Assembly (NCBI GenBank): GCA_036506155.1
Contig: DASXSF010000035.1
Span: 62,001-126,000, forward strand
Source of the DNA: DASXRA01 sp036506155
Lineage (GTDB): Bacteria > Actinomycetota > Actinomycetes > Mycobacteriales > Jatrophihabitantaceae
DNA: 64,000 nucleotides
Direction: 5' to 3'
The position numbers were made by a program, and so were the translations under genes. The stretch's first letter is position 1. Each line of letters opens with the position of its first letter. The notes under the pieces were generated by a model. That model had not been told where the DNA came from, did no database searches, and saw only the letters and a program-made list of their open reading frames with translations. Positions 7,852 through 16,308 of this stretch are shown in pieces.

Positions 7852-10800
7852 GTGACTCGTACGCGTCTGTGCCTGCTTGCCGCCGTCGCGCTGTTCGCGC
7901 CGCTGGTGTCCGTGGTGCCCGCGTCGGCGGCACCGCCGCCGGCCGACGACACGCCGGTGCTGCTGACTCCGAAGGGCGAGCACGAGAACGGCGACGACGA
8001 GCAGAGCTTCGACAAGCTGCGCGATGCGTACTACTGGAGCCGGCTGCTCGCCGGCGACAACGGCGGCATCGACATGACGCAGGCCGCCACGCTGCGTGAT
8101 ACCGCGTCGGCCAAGGCAAGCGGCATGCCGGCGGCGACCACGAGCGGCGCGGCGCGCGGCGGCGCCTGGTCGAGCGTCGGCCCGGACCCGATCGTGCAGG
8201 TGGGACGCACCTCGAACACGTTCGAGGCGGTATCCGGACGCATCGGCGCGCTGGCCGTCCGAAACGACGGGACGATCATCCTGGGCGCTGCGCAGGGCGG
8301 GGTGTGGACCTACAGCGCGGCCACTCAGACGTGGACGTCGCGCACCCTCAACTCGGACACCCAGTCGGTGGGCGCCCTGGCCATTGCGCCGAGCAACGAC
8401 CAGATCGTCTACATGGGCTCGGGCGAAGGCGCCCTGTCCGGCGACAGCTACTACGGCGACGGGGTCTACAAGTCGACCGACGGCGGCGTCACCTGGGCCA
8501 AGGTGTCGGGCGACCTGTTCGACGGGCAGGCGTCCACCGACATCGTGGTCGACCCCGCGGACCCGAACCACCTGTACCTGTCGACGGTGCGGGGCCGCGG
8601 CGGCATCCGCCGCACGACGCACCCGGCACAGACGCCGTTCGGCGTGTGGGAGTCCACCGACGGCGGCGCAACGTGGACGCTGCGCAAGGGCACCACGAAC
8701 GAACTGCACGGCGCCACAGACCTGGTTGCCGACCCGCAGAACTTCAAGGTGCTGTGGGCGTCGTTCTGGGGCGACGGAATGTATCGCTCGACCGACGGCG
8801 GCCTGACCTGGTCCAGCGCGCTGGGCAACCTGCCGGCTGGCAACTTCGCCGAGGGCGGTACCCGCTTCTCGCTCGGCATCTCGCACCCGGCCGGCGCCGC
8901 GAATGCCACGGTTTACACCGGCTTCGACTACTTCGACCTGTCCGACACGTACCACCGCTCGCAGGTGCACAAGACTACGGACGACGGGGCTACCTGGACT
9001 ACGCTTCCGACCGGATCAGGCATCAACCGCGTCCTCGACTACTGCGGCACCCAGTGCTTCTACGACAACGAGGTGAAGCCGGACCCAACCGACCCGAACA
9101 CGGTTTACGTCGAGGGGTCCTACGGCTACAACTTCTCGCCGCAGTCGGGCGGCATCTGGCGGTCCAAGGACGGCGGCCTGACCTGGAAGAACATCGGCTA
9201 CGACCTGCACCCCGACTTCCACGCCATCGCGTTCCAGCCGAACAACACCCAACACGTGGTGATCGGTAACGACGGGGGTGTCTGGCAGTCGTTCACCGGC
9301 GGTGGCCGTAACGGCGCGACGGACCCCTTGTCGGCAGCGGACTGGCAGAACCTCAACGGCACGGTGAACCCGAGCACCGCCGGACTGCTGCACTCGACCG
9401 GGCTGCGCATCGCGCAGTACACGAGCATTGCCACCGTGCCGAACATCCCCGGCCAGTACTGGGGTGGCACGCAGGACAACGGCACGCAGCGCAAGTCCTT
9501 GGTCAACGACCGCTGGTTCGACCAGGCCGGTGGTGACGGCGGCCAGGTGATCATCGACCAGACGACCCCGAACACTGCCAACCCGGGCGTGCCGGCGTAC
9601 GTCTTCGGCACCTACTTCGGCATCTCGCCGTACCGTTACAACCCGTCCGAGGCGAACACGTTCTTCGGCAACGAGGCCATAGACGGCGGCATCATCCTGA
9701 CCGACCGCGCGGAGTTCTACATCCCGTGGATCCAGAACCGGGCCAACCCCAACCAGATGTTCCTCGGCACCTACCGGCTCTACCGGACGAACAACGCCGA
9801 GACGCCGTCCGCCGGCGACGTTCACTGGGACATCATCAGCCCGGACCTCACCACCGGCTGCCCCGGCGCGGCACCGAACGGAGCGCGCGGCTGCCTGATC
9901 AGCGCGATCGGCTCGGCAGACGGCGGTGACGGCGTGTACGTGGGCACCGACGACGGCGTGGTGTCGGTCAGCCCGAACGCGGTGACCGCTGCGTCGCCGA
10001 GCTGGCAGCGCGTCGGCGTGAGCAGCCTGCCGAACCGGCCGGTGTCGCAGTTCGCCGTGGACCGCTCGAACTGGCGCATCGCGTACGCGTCCTACTCAGG
10101 GTTCGGCGCGGCGACCCCGGGCAACACCGGCCACGTGTACAAGACGACCGACGGCGGCCAGCACTGGACCGACGTGAGCAACGGCCTGCCCGACGTCCCG
10201 GCGAACTCGATCGTGATGGACCCGTCGTCGGACAACATCCTCTACATCGGCACCGACGTCGGCGCGTTCGTCTCGATCAACGGCGGCACCACGTGGAAGC
10301 GGCTGGGCACGGGCATGCCGAAGGTGTCGGTGTGGCAGCTCGACTACGACGCCTCGCACGCCGTGCTCGCGGCCGGCACGCACGGCCGGGGCGCGTACAC
10401 GCTCGGCACCGGCGCCAACACGCCGGGCCTGGTCGTGTCGACGTCGGACTCGGGCAAGCCGGTCGGGCCCGGCAGCACTGTCGACTACTCGATCACGGTC
10501 AAGAACGTCGGCAACGCCACCGCAACCGGGGTCACGGTCGCCGCGCCCATCCCGGGCTCGACGTCGTTCGTGTCCGCCGGCAGCGGCGGCACCTTCGGCG
10601 GCGGCAGCGTCCGCTGGAGCGGCCTGACGGTTCCGGCCGGCGGCAGCGTTTCGCTGCCGTTCTCGGTGCGGATCTCGCCCAGCCTGTCACCGTCGGCGAC
10701 CTCCATCGTCAACGACGGCATTGTGGTGAAGTCCGACCAGGGCGCTGCGGCGACGGGCAGCCCGCACACCGTGCCGATCGCGCCCGCCCACAAGGTAACG

Positions 10801-11757
10801 ATGGCGCCGGCCGAGCAGACGGGTGCGGCCCGTGTCGGCAACGACGCGTCCTACCACGTGGACCTGACCAACGGCGGCTTCCAACCGGACACGTACGCAA
10901 TGACGTCGAGCACCACGTGGCCGGCCACCGCCTACGACCCGACGTGCACGACGCCGCTGACCACGACAGCTACCGTCGCGCCGGGTGACACGCTCGACGT
11001 GTGCATCAAGGTGAGCGTGCCGGCGTCGGCGGCCAACGGCGCGACCTCGGACACGACGGTCACGGCGACGTCGTCGGCCGACGCGTCGGTGAGCGCCACC
11101 GCCAAGCTGACCACGATCGCGGTCTCGGCCGACACACTCGTCGTGGACGAGGACCTCGGCGGCCCGGATGTGCAGCAGTACTACGAGGACGCACTGAATG
11201 CCAACGGCGTCGCGTTCAGCTACTGGGATCTGTCGGCTGACCCGAACATCCCGGTGTCACTGCTGACGGCGCACAAGAACGTCGTCTGGTTCACCGGCAA
11301 CGCCTACCCGGGCCCGATCACACCGTACGAGTCGGAGCTGGCGACGTTCCTGGACGGTGGCGGCCGGCTGTTCATGTCCGGACAGGACATTCTCGACCAG
11401 GCGGCGGGCACCACGGCGTTCGTCCGCAACTACCTGCACATCAACTGGGACGGGTCGGAGAGGCAGAACGACAAGGGCACGGTCGATGTCCATGGCGTGG
11501 CCGGCAGCCCGGTGAGCGACGGCATCGGCGCGGTGCCGCTCGATCACTCGGTGCTGAATGCCGAGTTCGAGGACCAGATCACGCCTCTGGCGCCGGCGAC
11601 GCCTGCGTTCACCGACGACACGACGGCCCCGGACGCGCTGAGCGTCGCGGCCGGCGCGTACAAGGTGGTGTTCCTGGCGTTCCCGTTCGAGGCGTACGGC
11701 ACCGCGTCCCAGAAGGCGGACCTCATGAACCGGGTGTTGACCTACCTGGGCTCCTGA
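7852..11757 (+). CDS. Very large secreted BNR/sortilin-type beta-propeller protein
   Basis: The 1301-residue exported protein has a Sec signal peptide (MTRTRLCLLAAVALFAPLV..., cleavage near ASA-A at residue ~25). Residues ~60-860 contain many Asp-box repeats (STDGGVTWAKVSG, STDGGATWTLRKG, SKDGGLTWKNIG, TTDGGQHWTDVSN) typical of VPS10/sortilin and BNR propellers. A DUF11-like adhesion domain (PGSTVDYSITVKNVGNATAT) follows, then a second beta domain. The last ~200 residues (TLVVDEDLGGPDVQQYYEDAL...FLDGGGRLFMSGQDIL) look like a class-I-amidotransferase/ThuA-like fold, as found at the ends of secreted proteases, but no protease domain is present. Its role is unknown, probably in glycan or protein binding. 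GTG at 7852 follows GGGGGAAT. A palindromic repeat begins three bases after the stop. Confidence 0.85.
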   Translation: MTRTRLCLLAAVALFAPLVSVVPASAAPPPADDTPVLLTPKGEHENGDDEQSFDKLRDAYYWSRLLAGDNGGIDMTQAATLRDTASAKASGMPAATTSGAARGGAWSSVGPDPIVQVGRTSNTFEAVSGRIGALAVRNDGTIILGAAQGGVWTYSAATQTWTSRTLNSDTQSVGALAIAPSNDQIVYMGSGEGALSGDSYYGDGVYKSTDGGVTWAKVSGDLFDGQASTDIVVDPADPNHLYLSTVRGRGGIRRTTHPAQTPFGVWESTDGGATWTLRKGTTNELHGATDLVADPQNFKVLWASFWGDGMYRSTDGGLTWSSALGNLPAGNFAEGGTRFSLGISHPAGAANATVYTGFDYFDLSDTYHRSQVHKTTDDGATWTTLPTGSGINRVLDYCGTQCFYDNEVKPDPTDPNTVYVEGSYGYNFSPQSGGIWRSKDGGLTWKNIGYDLHPDFHAIAFQPNNTQHVVIGNDGGVWQSFTGGGRNGATDPLSAADWQNLNGTVNPSTAGLLHSTGLRIAQYTSIATVPNIPGQYWGGTQDNGTQRKSLVNDRWFDQAGGDGGQVIIDQTTPNTANPGVPAYVFGTYFGISPYRYNPSEANTFFGNEAIDGGIILTDRAEFYIPWIQNRANPNQMFLGTYRLYRTNNAETPSAGDVHWDIISPDLTTGCPGAAPNGARGCLISAIGSADGGDGVYVGTDDGVVSVSPNAVTAASPSWQRVGVSSLPNRPVSQFAVDRSNWRIAYASYSGFGAATPGNTGHVYKTTDGGQHWTDVSNGLPDVPANSIVMDPSSDNILYIGTDVGAFVSINGGTTWKRLGTGMPKVSVWQLDYDASHAVLAAGTHGRGAYTLGTGANTPGLVVSTSDSGKPVGPGSTVDYSITVKNVGNATATGVTVAAPIPGSTSFVSAGSGGTFGGGSVRWSGLTVPAGGSVSLPFSVRISPSLSPSATSIVNDGIVVKSDQGAAATGSPHTVPIAPAHKVTMAPAEQTGAARVGNDASYHVDLTNGGFQPDTYAMTSSTTWPATAYDPTCTTPLTTTATVAPGDTLDVCIKVSVPASAANGATSDTTVTATSSADASVSATAKLTTIAVSADTLVVDEDLGGPDVQQYYEDALNANGVAFSYWDLSADPNIPVSLLTAHKNVVWFTGNAYPGPITPYESELATFLDGGGRLFMSGQDILDQAAGTTAFVRNYLHINWDGSERQNDKGTVDVHGVAGSPVSDGIGAVPLDHSVLNAEFEDQITPLAPATPAFTDDTTAPDALSVAAGAYKVVFLAFPFEAYGTASQKADLMNRVLTYLGS

Positions 11758-11760
11758 CGT

Positions 11761-11811
11761 CCGATTGCGCAAGGATCCCTCGCCTGAGGCGAGGGATTCT
11801 TGCTTGATCGG
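11761..11811 (+). repeat. 51-bp palindromic element, copy A
   Basis: The 25-bp arms (11761-11785 and 11787-11811) match at 22 positions around a single central base. The right arm begins AGGCGAGGGATTCTTGC. It starts three bases after the stop of the beta-propeller gene and lies upstream of the DUF559 gene. The same sequence occurs at 12769, 51660 and 52654, always in this orientation. It may double as a terminator. Confidence 0.85.
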
Positions 11812-11875
11812 CGAGGCTCGCGCGGCCTGTGGATTACGGACGCAGGCGATCGCCCGGAAAGTCCACACTGCGCGA

Positions 11876-12772
11876 ATGGACTGGCGCGACCGCGCGGTGC
11901 GGCAGGCCGGCGCCATCAGCCGAGCGCAGTTGGCCGGCTGTGGGCTTTCCGAGTCGCGGATCACCGGCATGGTGCACCGCAGAGAGCTCGTCGAGATCCT
12001 GCCGGCCGTGTACTCGGCCCGGGCCGCGCCCGCGTCGGCGCGACAACACCTGTGGGCAGCCGCATTGTGGTCCGGCGGGGTAATCAGCCATCGCTCCGCA
12101 GCGGAGCTCTGGCAGCTGCCTGTTCCGGCGCCATCGGCGGCGCACGTCACCGTTGCGGACCGCCGATTCCGTCATCCAGTGCCCGGGGTGCGCACGCATC
12201 GCGTGCCGCTCGGGCGGCTTTGCAGTGTCCGCTTCGATGGGCTGATGATCACTGACCGGGCGCGGACGGTGATCGACCTACTGCGAACCGAATCACTCGC
12301 CACCGCCCGCGGGTTGCTCGACCGCGCGCTCCAACGAGACTGGGTGCAAGAGCATGACGTGATCGCTGCGTTCCGTGACGAGCGTGGACGAACCGGCAAC
12401 GGGCAGTTGCGACTGCTGGTCGCCGAATTGGAACCGGGTGCCCAGGCCGAGTCCGAGCGCCGGTTGCACCGCTTGCTGCGCCGTGCCGGCATCACCGGCT
12501 GGCTCGCCCAATACGAGGTGCTTCTGGCGGGTGGTATCTGCTACCTCGACGTGGCACTGCCGAGGCAACGGGTCGCGATCGAGGTCGACGGCCGACGTCA
12601 CCACGGCGATACCTCCGATCGATTCGACGACGACCGGGCGCGAGGCAACGAACTCGTGTCACTCGGCTGGCGGCTGCTGCGCGTGACGTGGGCTGAGCTC
12701 GTGCACCATCCGGACCGAATCGTGGCCCAGCTCAGGACGCTGCTTGCGGCACAAAGCGACCCACCGTCCTGA
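11876..12772 (+). CDS. AbiEi-like/DUF559 (Vsr-fold endonuclease-like) protein
   Basis: This 298-residue protein has an N-terminal winged-helix region similar to AbiEi antitoxins (AVRQAGAISRAQLAGCGLSE...SRITGMVHRRELVEILPAVY). Its C-terminal DUF559 domain is related to very-short-patch endonucleases, with the metal-site-like stretch YLDVALPRQRVAIEVDGRRHH and a terminal LGWRLLRVTW. Such proteins are common and often multi-copy in actinobacteria. They are not proven nucleases, and no partner toxin is adjacent. The frame is open from 11765, but that part is repeat A. ATG at 11876 (MDWRDRAVRQAG) fits the family start and may be leaderless. Repeat copies lie on both sides. Confidence 0.75.
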   Translation: MDWRDRAVRQAGAISRAQLAGCGLSESRITGMVHRRELVEILPAVYSARAAPASARQHLWAAALWSGGVISHRSAAELWQLPVPAPSAAHVTVADRRFRHPVPGVRTHRVPLGRLCSVRFDGLMITDRARTVIDLLRTESLATARGLLDRALQRDWVQEHDVIAAFRDERGRTGNGQLRLLVAELEPGAQAESERRLHRLLRRAGITGWLAQYEVLLAGGICYLDVALPRQRVAIEVDGRRHHGDTSDRFDDDRARGNELVSLGWRLLRVTWAELVHHPDRIVAQLRTLLAAQSDPPS

Positions 12773-12819
12773 TCGAGCAAGAATTCCGTGTGTCAGGCGA
12801 GCAATTCTTGCGCAATCGG
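12769..12819 (+). repeat. 51-bp palindromic element, copy B
   Basis: The right arm AGGCGAGCAATTCTTGCG (12795 onward) matches the other copies closely, while the left arm has decayed in its inner half. It begins at the stop codon of the DUF559 gene. On the other strand it supplies the last codons and stop of the convergent helicase gene. Confidence 0.8.
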
Positions 12820-14802
12820 CGGGCGTTCGCGGAGTTCCTCCGGTAGACCCCCTACGACGGTCAGCCGCGACACGGCCCGGGTCAGGCACACATACAGGCG
12901 GCGCAGGCCGCCGCCCCGAGTCAGCTCGGCGGCGACGATCTCCGCAGGCTCGACGAGGACGACCGAGTCGAACTCCAAGCCCTTGGCTGCGCTCGCCGGG
13001 ACGAGCGCGACACGCGGGTCGTCCGCGACGTCCCCTGCGCTGATGCCCGCAGCCGCCAGCGCCTGTCGCGTCGCCATCGCCCGGGCATCCGGCGTGATCA
13101 CGCCGACGGAACCCTCAACGCCGAGGTATCGCGCAACTGTGGCCGCCGCGTCGTCCGCGTAGCTGAGGGCATCCGTACCGTGACGTACGGACGTCGCGGG
13201 CGGTACGTCCGCGATGTGCGGCAGCAGTCGGTTGGCCAGCTCCAGCACCTCGCCGGGCACGCGGTATCCGGCGGTGAGCGGGCGGATGGCGGCTCCGTCA
13301 TGGCCGAGGTGGCGCAGCGTGATCGGCCACGCCCCGGGCGCCCATGGCGTGGTCGCCTGAGCCAGGTCGCCGAGCACCGTCACCGATCCGATCGGGCAGC
13401 GGCGGGCAATCGCGCGGCACTGCATGGGCGACAGGTCCTGTGCCTCGTCGACCACCACGTGGACGTACGAGTCGACGCCGTTGATCGCGGCAACGAACTC
13501 GTCGATCAGTACTGCGTCGGCGGCGGTCCACCGCTGCAGACGGCCCGGGCGTGCCAGCGCGGTTCGCTCCTCGGGAGTCAATGCCGGGCCGCACCGGTCC
13601 AGGAACGCAGCATCGCTGTACAGCCTGGTAAGCAGAGCAAGCGGATCTAGCGGGGGCCACACGGTGTCGACGAACTCACGTATTGCGGCGGACCGGGCGA
13701 TGCGCGCCGTTTCGGCGTCGGACGGGGCGCCGCCGGCGTCCTCGCGCTGGCGGCGCACGTCCTCGGCGATTTGCGCGCGCAACCTGTCCCGCGCGATCGA
13801 CCAGCGCACACCGACTCGGCGCGCGTCGTCGACGTAGCGGCGCAGGCGATGCGCCGGGACCCGGTATCGCCGCGTCCCCACGACGGCCACTAGGTCGTCC
13901 GCCGGCCGGGCGACGTGCGAGTAGACGGCGCGGCGCAGCACGTCGGCGATGCGGGCGTCGCCCTTGAGAATTGCGAGCGAAGCCGGCTCCTGGGCGCGGA
14001 CCGGCACATGCGCCACCAGATCGTCCACTGTGGACTGACGGATGCCGCCCTCGCCCAGGGCCGGCAGGACCTGGCCGATGTAGTGCAGGAACGCGCGGTT
14101 CGGTCCGACGACGAGCACACCCGAGCGCCGCAGCCGTGCCGGGTACGTGTAGAGCAGGTACGCCGCCCGGTGCAGGCCCACCGCGGTCTTGCCGGTGCCC
14201 GGTGCGCCCTGGATGCACAGCGAGGTGTCGAGATCGGCGCGCACCAACTCGTCCTGGTCGGGCTGGATCGTGGCGACGATGTCGCGCATCGGTCCGACGC
14301 GCGGGCGCTCGATCTCGGCTCGCAGCAGCCCGGACGCCAGGCCCAGAGCCTCGCCTCGATAGAGGTGCTCGTCCTCGAAGCTCGAGATCTCGCCGTCCCG
14401 GAAACCGAACCGGCGCCGCAGGTGCACCCCCATCCGGTCGGCCGGCGTAGCCCGGTAGAACGAGCGGCTGATCGGGGCACGCCAGTCGATCACGACCGGG
14501 TCGCCGGCGTCGTCGCGGATGTGGCGGCGTCCGATGTGCAGCACCTCGATGTTCGGTTCGCGAGCGTCGCCGAGCTCCGCTGCCTCGTGGTCGCGGTCGA
14601 TGCGGCCGAAGAACGGCGGGGCGTCCGGGTCGGCGGCCAGCGCCTTGAGCCGTTGCGCGCGCAGCGCGCCGAGGCTCTCGCTGGCCAGCGCGTCGACACC
14701 GTAGTCGGCGATGCGGTCCGCGGCCTCGCGCATGGCGTCGAGGCACCGCCGCGCGAGTTCGAGATGAGCACGCTCAGCACGCAGCGTGGGATCGTCGGTC
14801 AC
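12793..14802 (-). CDS. HelD-like UvrD/Rep-family helicase (RNA polymerase recycling type)
   Basis: This 669-residue superfamily 1 ATPase carries Walker A GAPGTGKT at residues 199-206, an HVVVDEAQDLSPMQ Walker B, GDLAQATTPW, and a C-terminal helicase core ending LYVCLTRAVSRL. The long N-terminal segment before the P-loop (MTDDPTLRAERAHLELARRC...) is the coiled-coil arm seen in actinobacterial HelD, which pries stalled RNA polymerase off DNA. Length and layout match class II HelD rather than UvrD. The last residues (IAQELLA) and the stop are encoded by repeat B. No rifamycin-associated inverted repeat is visible upstream. Confidence 0.85.
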   Translation of the reverse strand: MTDDPTLRAERAHLELARRCLDAMREAADRIADYGVDALASESLGALRAQRLKALAADPDAPPFFGRIDRDHEAAELGDAREPNIEVLHIGRRHIRDDAGDPVVIDWRAPISRSFYRATPADRMGVHLRRRFGFRDGEISSFEDEHLYRGEALGLASGLLRAEIERPRVGPMRDIVATIQPDQDELVRADLDTSLCIQGAPGTGKTAVGLHRAAYLLYTYPARLRRSGVLVVGPNRAFLHYIGQVLPALGEGGIRQSTVDDLVAHVPVRAQEPASLAILKGDARIADVLRRAVYSHVARPADDLVAVVGTRRYRVPAHRLRRYVDDARRVGVRWSIARDRLRAQIAEDVRRQREDAGGAPSDAETARIARSAAIREFVDTVWPPLDPLALLTRLYSDAAFLDRCGPALTPEERTALARPGRLQRWTAADAVLIDEFVAAINGVDSYVHVVVDEAQDLSPMQCRAIARRCPIGSVTVLGDLAQATTPWAPGAWPITLRHLGHDGAAIRPLTAGYRVPGEVLELANRLLPHIADVPPATSVRHGTDALSYADDAAATVARYLGVEGSVGVITPDARAMATRQALAAAGISAGDVADDPRVALVPASAAKGLEFDSVVLVEPAEIVAAELTRGGGLRRLYVCLTRAVSRLTVVGGLPEELRERPPIAQELLA

Positions 14803-14836
14803 GATCTATCGACGTTACCGGCGCCCGGCAACCCGA

Positions 14837-15400
14837 TTAGGGCAGCACCAGTTCGGCCACCTCGCTGACGAGGGCACGGCGGCCCCGCGCGCTGTCGGGC
14901 AGGACGCCAGGTGCCGACGCCGCGAGCACGGCGTAGCCGAGGTAGGCGGTGTAGACGAGCAGCGCCCGGCGCTGCGCCGCCGCCGGGGTAAGTCCCGAAT
15001 TGCGCAACTGCCGGGCCAGGTAGTCGATCCGCTTGCGGGCCACACGTTCGACGGCCGCGGCCACGTCCGGGTGGTTGGTACCGGCGAGCAGCATCAGTTC
15101 ACCGGGACGCTCGCCGGCCGTCACCTCCTCGACGAGCGCCTCGGCCTTCTTGCCGGAATCCGCGGTACGGGCATCGACGGAGGCGATCAGGTCATCGCCG
15201 GCGGCGGTTTCCCAGCGTGTGAGCGTCGCCCGCAGCAAGTCGTCACGCGACGAGAAGTGCCAGTAGAACGAGCCCTTCGTGGTGCCGAGTTGCCGGGCGA
15301 TGGGTTGGACCGCAACCGCGTCCGGCCCGGATTGGAGGAGCAGTGCGAGCGCCGCGTCGATCCATGAGTCGCGGTTGAGGCGCGGGTTGGCGGTGGGCAC
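14837..15400 (-). CDS. TetR-family transcriptional regulator
   Basis: The 187-residue protein has an N-terminal TetR helix-turn-helix (SWIDAALALLLQSGPDAVAVQPIARQLGTTKGSFYWHFSSRDDLL, residues ~11-56) and a helical ligand-binding domain. GTG at 15400 is the start. A perfect 12-bp palindrome (15406-15417) lies six bases upstream, in the short gap to the divergent kinase gene, so the regulator probably controls both genes. The kinase product suggests a sugar or nucleoside-like effector, but this is not demonstrable. A TAGCGT hexamer six bases before the GTG would give a leaderless transcript. Confidence 0.88.
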   Translation of the reverse strand: MPTANPRLNRDSWIDAALALLLQSGPDAVAVQPIARQLGTTKGSFYWHFSSRDDLLRATLTRWETAAGDDLIASVDARTADSGKKAEALVEEVTAGERPGELMLLAGTNHPDVAAAVERVARKRIDYLARQLRNSGLTPAAAQRRALLVYTAYLGYAVLAASAPGVLPDSARGRRALVSEVAELVLP

Positions 15401-15405
15401 ACCCG

Positions 15406-15417
15406 TACGCTAGCGTA
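15406..15417. promoter_or_regulatory. Candidate TetR operator TACGCTAGCGTA
   Basis: A perfect 12-bp palindrome lies in the 52-bp gap between the divergent tetR and kinase genes. It overlaps possible -10 hexamers for both directions, so repressor binding would silence both transcripts. Confidence 0.55.
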
Positions 15418-15452
15418 TCCGGCAGGTCCATACCTCGGCGTACGGAGGGCGA

Positions 15453-16070
15453 ATGTCGGCGAGGTCGACCGGGATGCTTGTCGAGCGGGCACGCACTCTA
15501 ATCGTTCCTGGGGAACGCCGATTGCTCGGTATCACCGGCGCGCCGGCCGCCGGAAAGTCGACCCTGGCCGGGGCGCTGACGGCCGCGCTGGCTCCGCACG
15601 CGGTGCTGGTCCCCATGGACGGCTTCCACCTCGCCACCACGCAGTTGCGCCGACTCGGCCGGCTCGACCGCAAGGGCGCACCGGGCACGTTCGACGCGGC
15701 CGGCTACCTCGCCCTGCTACGCCGACTGCGGGACCGCCCCGATGACGTCGTCTATGCGCCGGAGTTCCGTCGCGAGATCGAGGAGCCGATCGCCGGGGCG
15801 ATCGCGATCCCACGCGATGTCCCGCTGGTGATCACCGAGGGCAACTACCTGCTGTACTGGACGGTCGTACGCGAACTGCTGGACGAGGTGTGGTTCGTCG
15901 ACCTGGACGAGCCGACCCGGCTGGCGCGCCTCATCGAGCGGCACATGGCATACGGGCGCACCCGCGCCGAGGCCGAGCAGCGGGCGCGCGGCAGCGACGA
16001 GCGCAACGCCGAACTGATCATGACCACGCGCGGGCAAGCCGACCTGATCGTCCAACCAGGCGTGACCTAG
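15453..16070 (+). CDS. Nucleoside/sugar kinase of the uridine kinase/PRK-like P-loop family
   Basis: The 205-residue cytosolic P-loop kinase has Walker A GAPAAGKST at residues 29-37. Its substrate-binding segment VPMDGFHLATTQLRRLGRLDRKGAPGTFDA is typical of the family annotated as nucleoside/nucleotide kinase (YggC/FrcK/pantothenate-kinase-like). VITEGNYLL and the lid RHMAYGRTRAEAEQ also fit. ATG at 15453 follows GGAGGGCG. It faces away from the TetR gene, which probably regulates it. The phosphorylated substrate cannot be told from sequence. Confidence 0.8.
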   Translation: MSARSTGMLVERARTLIVPGERRLLGITGAPAAGKSTLAGALTAALAPHAVLVPMDGFHLATTQLRRLGRLDRKGAPGTFDAAGYLALLRRLRDRPDDVVYAPEFRREIEEPIAGAIAIPRDVPLVITEGNYLLYWTVVRELLDEVWFVDLDEPTRLARLIERHMAYGRTRAEAEQRARGSDERNAELIMTTRGQADLIVQPGVT

Positions 16071-16308
16071 AGCGCCGCAAGCGCGGTCGTCGACCACTCC
16101 CGCTGGGAACACGAGAACCGAGCGCGATCGGTTCATCCGGAGCAGGTTTAGGCCATCAGTCGGTTGTTTTCTTGACCCACGGCATCTGCGTCGGCCAGAG
16201 TTATGGCCGGTTTTGGGCGGGAGCGTTCGTCGGGGTGGCCCTTCTTGGCCGCCGCGGGTCACGCTGAGCGACTGGCGAAACCGGCGGCCCTCGGCGCAAG
16301 GGAACGCC

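Noticed and set aside
11761..12819. Classical insertion sequence flanked by inverted repeats
   Set aside because: The enclosed gene is not a transposase, both flanking repeats are themselves palindromes in the same orientation, and no target-site duplication is evident.
14803..14840. Rifamycin-associated element upstream of the HelD-like gene
   Set aside because: No inverted repeat with CTTGC/GCAAG arms lies in the short upstream region.
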